From: Thermoplasmata archaeon
Lineage (GTDB): Archaea > Thermoplasmatota > E2 > UBA9212
Assembly (NCBI GenBank): GCA_013329495.1
Contig: DUKC01000030.1
Location: 1-5,293, forward strand
DNA: 5,293 bases
Reading direction: 5' to 3'
Positions within the stretch are counted from its first letter, which is position 1. Every line of letters begins with the position of its first letter. Shown here piece after piece: positions 5,281 to 5,293 of the stretch. The notes under the pieces are model-generated. The model was not told the origin of the DNA and ran no database searches. It saw only the letters and a list, made by a program, of their open reading frames with translations. The translations under genes and the position numbers were made by a program.

Positions 5281-5293
5281 TTTTGCTTTTACT

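Overview
The window reads as AT-rich archaeal chromosome. Three of the five supported genes belong to recognisable families (an NFACT/RqcH protein, Pelota and a MEMO1-family protein). Upstream regions carry archaeal BRE/TATA promoters (TTTATATA, TTTATAAG) at the usual distance from starts, and T-rich tracts of the archaeal terminator type lie between units. The lineage cannot be resolved by eye. I see no rRNA, tRNA, CRISPR array, insertion sequence or phage gene, so this looks like ordinary chromosome with a few under-described small or odd genes.

Left part (1-422, + strand): about 190 bases without a clear gene hold a possible 3' tail of an off-window gene, a TATA-like box followed by an inverted repeat, and a run of short potential hairpins. 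Then comes a well-supported small gene (193-393) for a 66-residue protein with 10 cysteines. It has its own BRE/TATA, a GGTGA ribosome-binding site and a T-rich terminator.

Middle part (446-3380, + strand): two overlapping ribosome-rescue genes. The first encodes the NFACT protein RqcH/Rqc2/NEMF, which acts on nascent chains stuck on split 50S subunits. The second encodes archaeal Pelota (the Dom34 homologue), which binds the empty A site of stalled 70S ribosomes and, with ABCE1, splits them. The pelota start lies 23 bases inside the end of rqcH, so the gene for the splitting factor and the gene for the factor that handles the split product are probably made from one message.

Right part (3402-5293, - strand): a convergent gene for an unrecognised membrane-anchored, beta-rich, probably extracellular protein. 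It has a strong promoter but no canonical start codon ahead of its transmembrane helix. Upstream of it is a MEMO1-family protein with a complete set of candidate metal-site residues, read from its own promoter. The last 200 bases hold that promoter, a doubtful 34-codon frame and a T-tract.

Points most worth a second look: the overlapping rqcH-pelota pair; an Asp-to-Glu change in the tRNA-binding Asp-Arg pair of RqcH; the cysteine-rich small protein just upstream; and the membrane protein whose anchor would be lost if annotation began at its first ATG.
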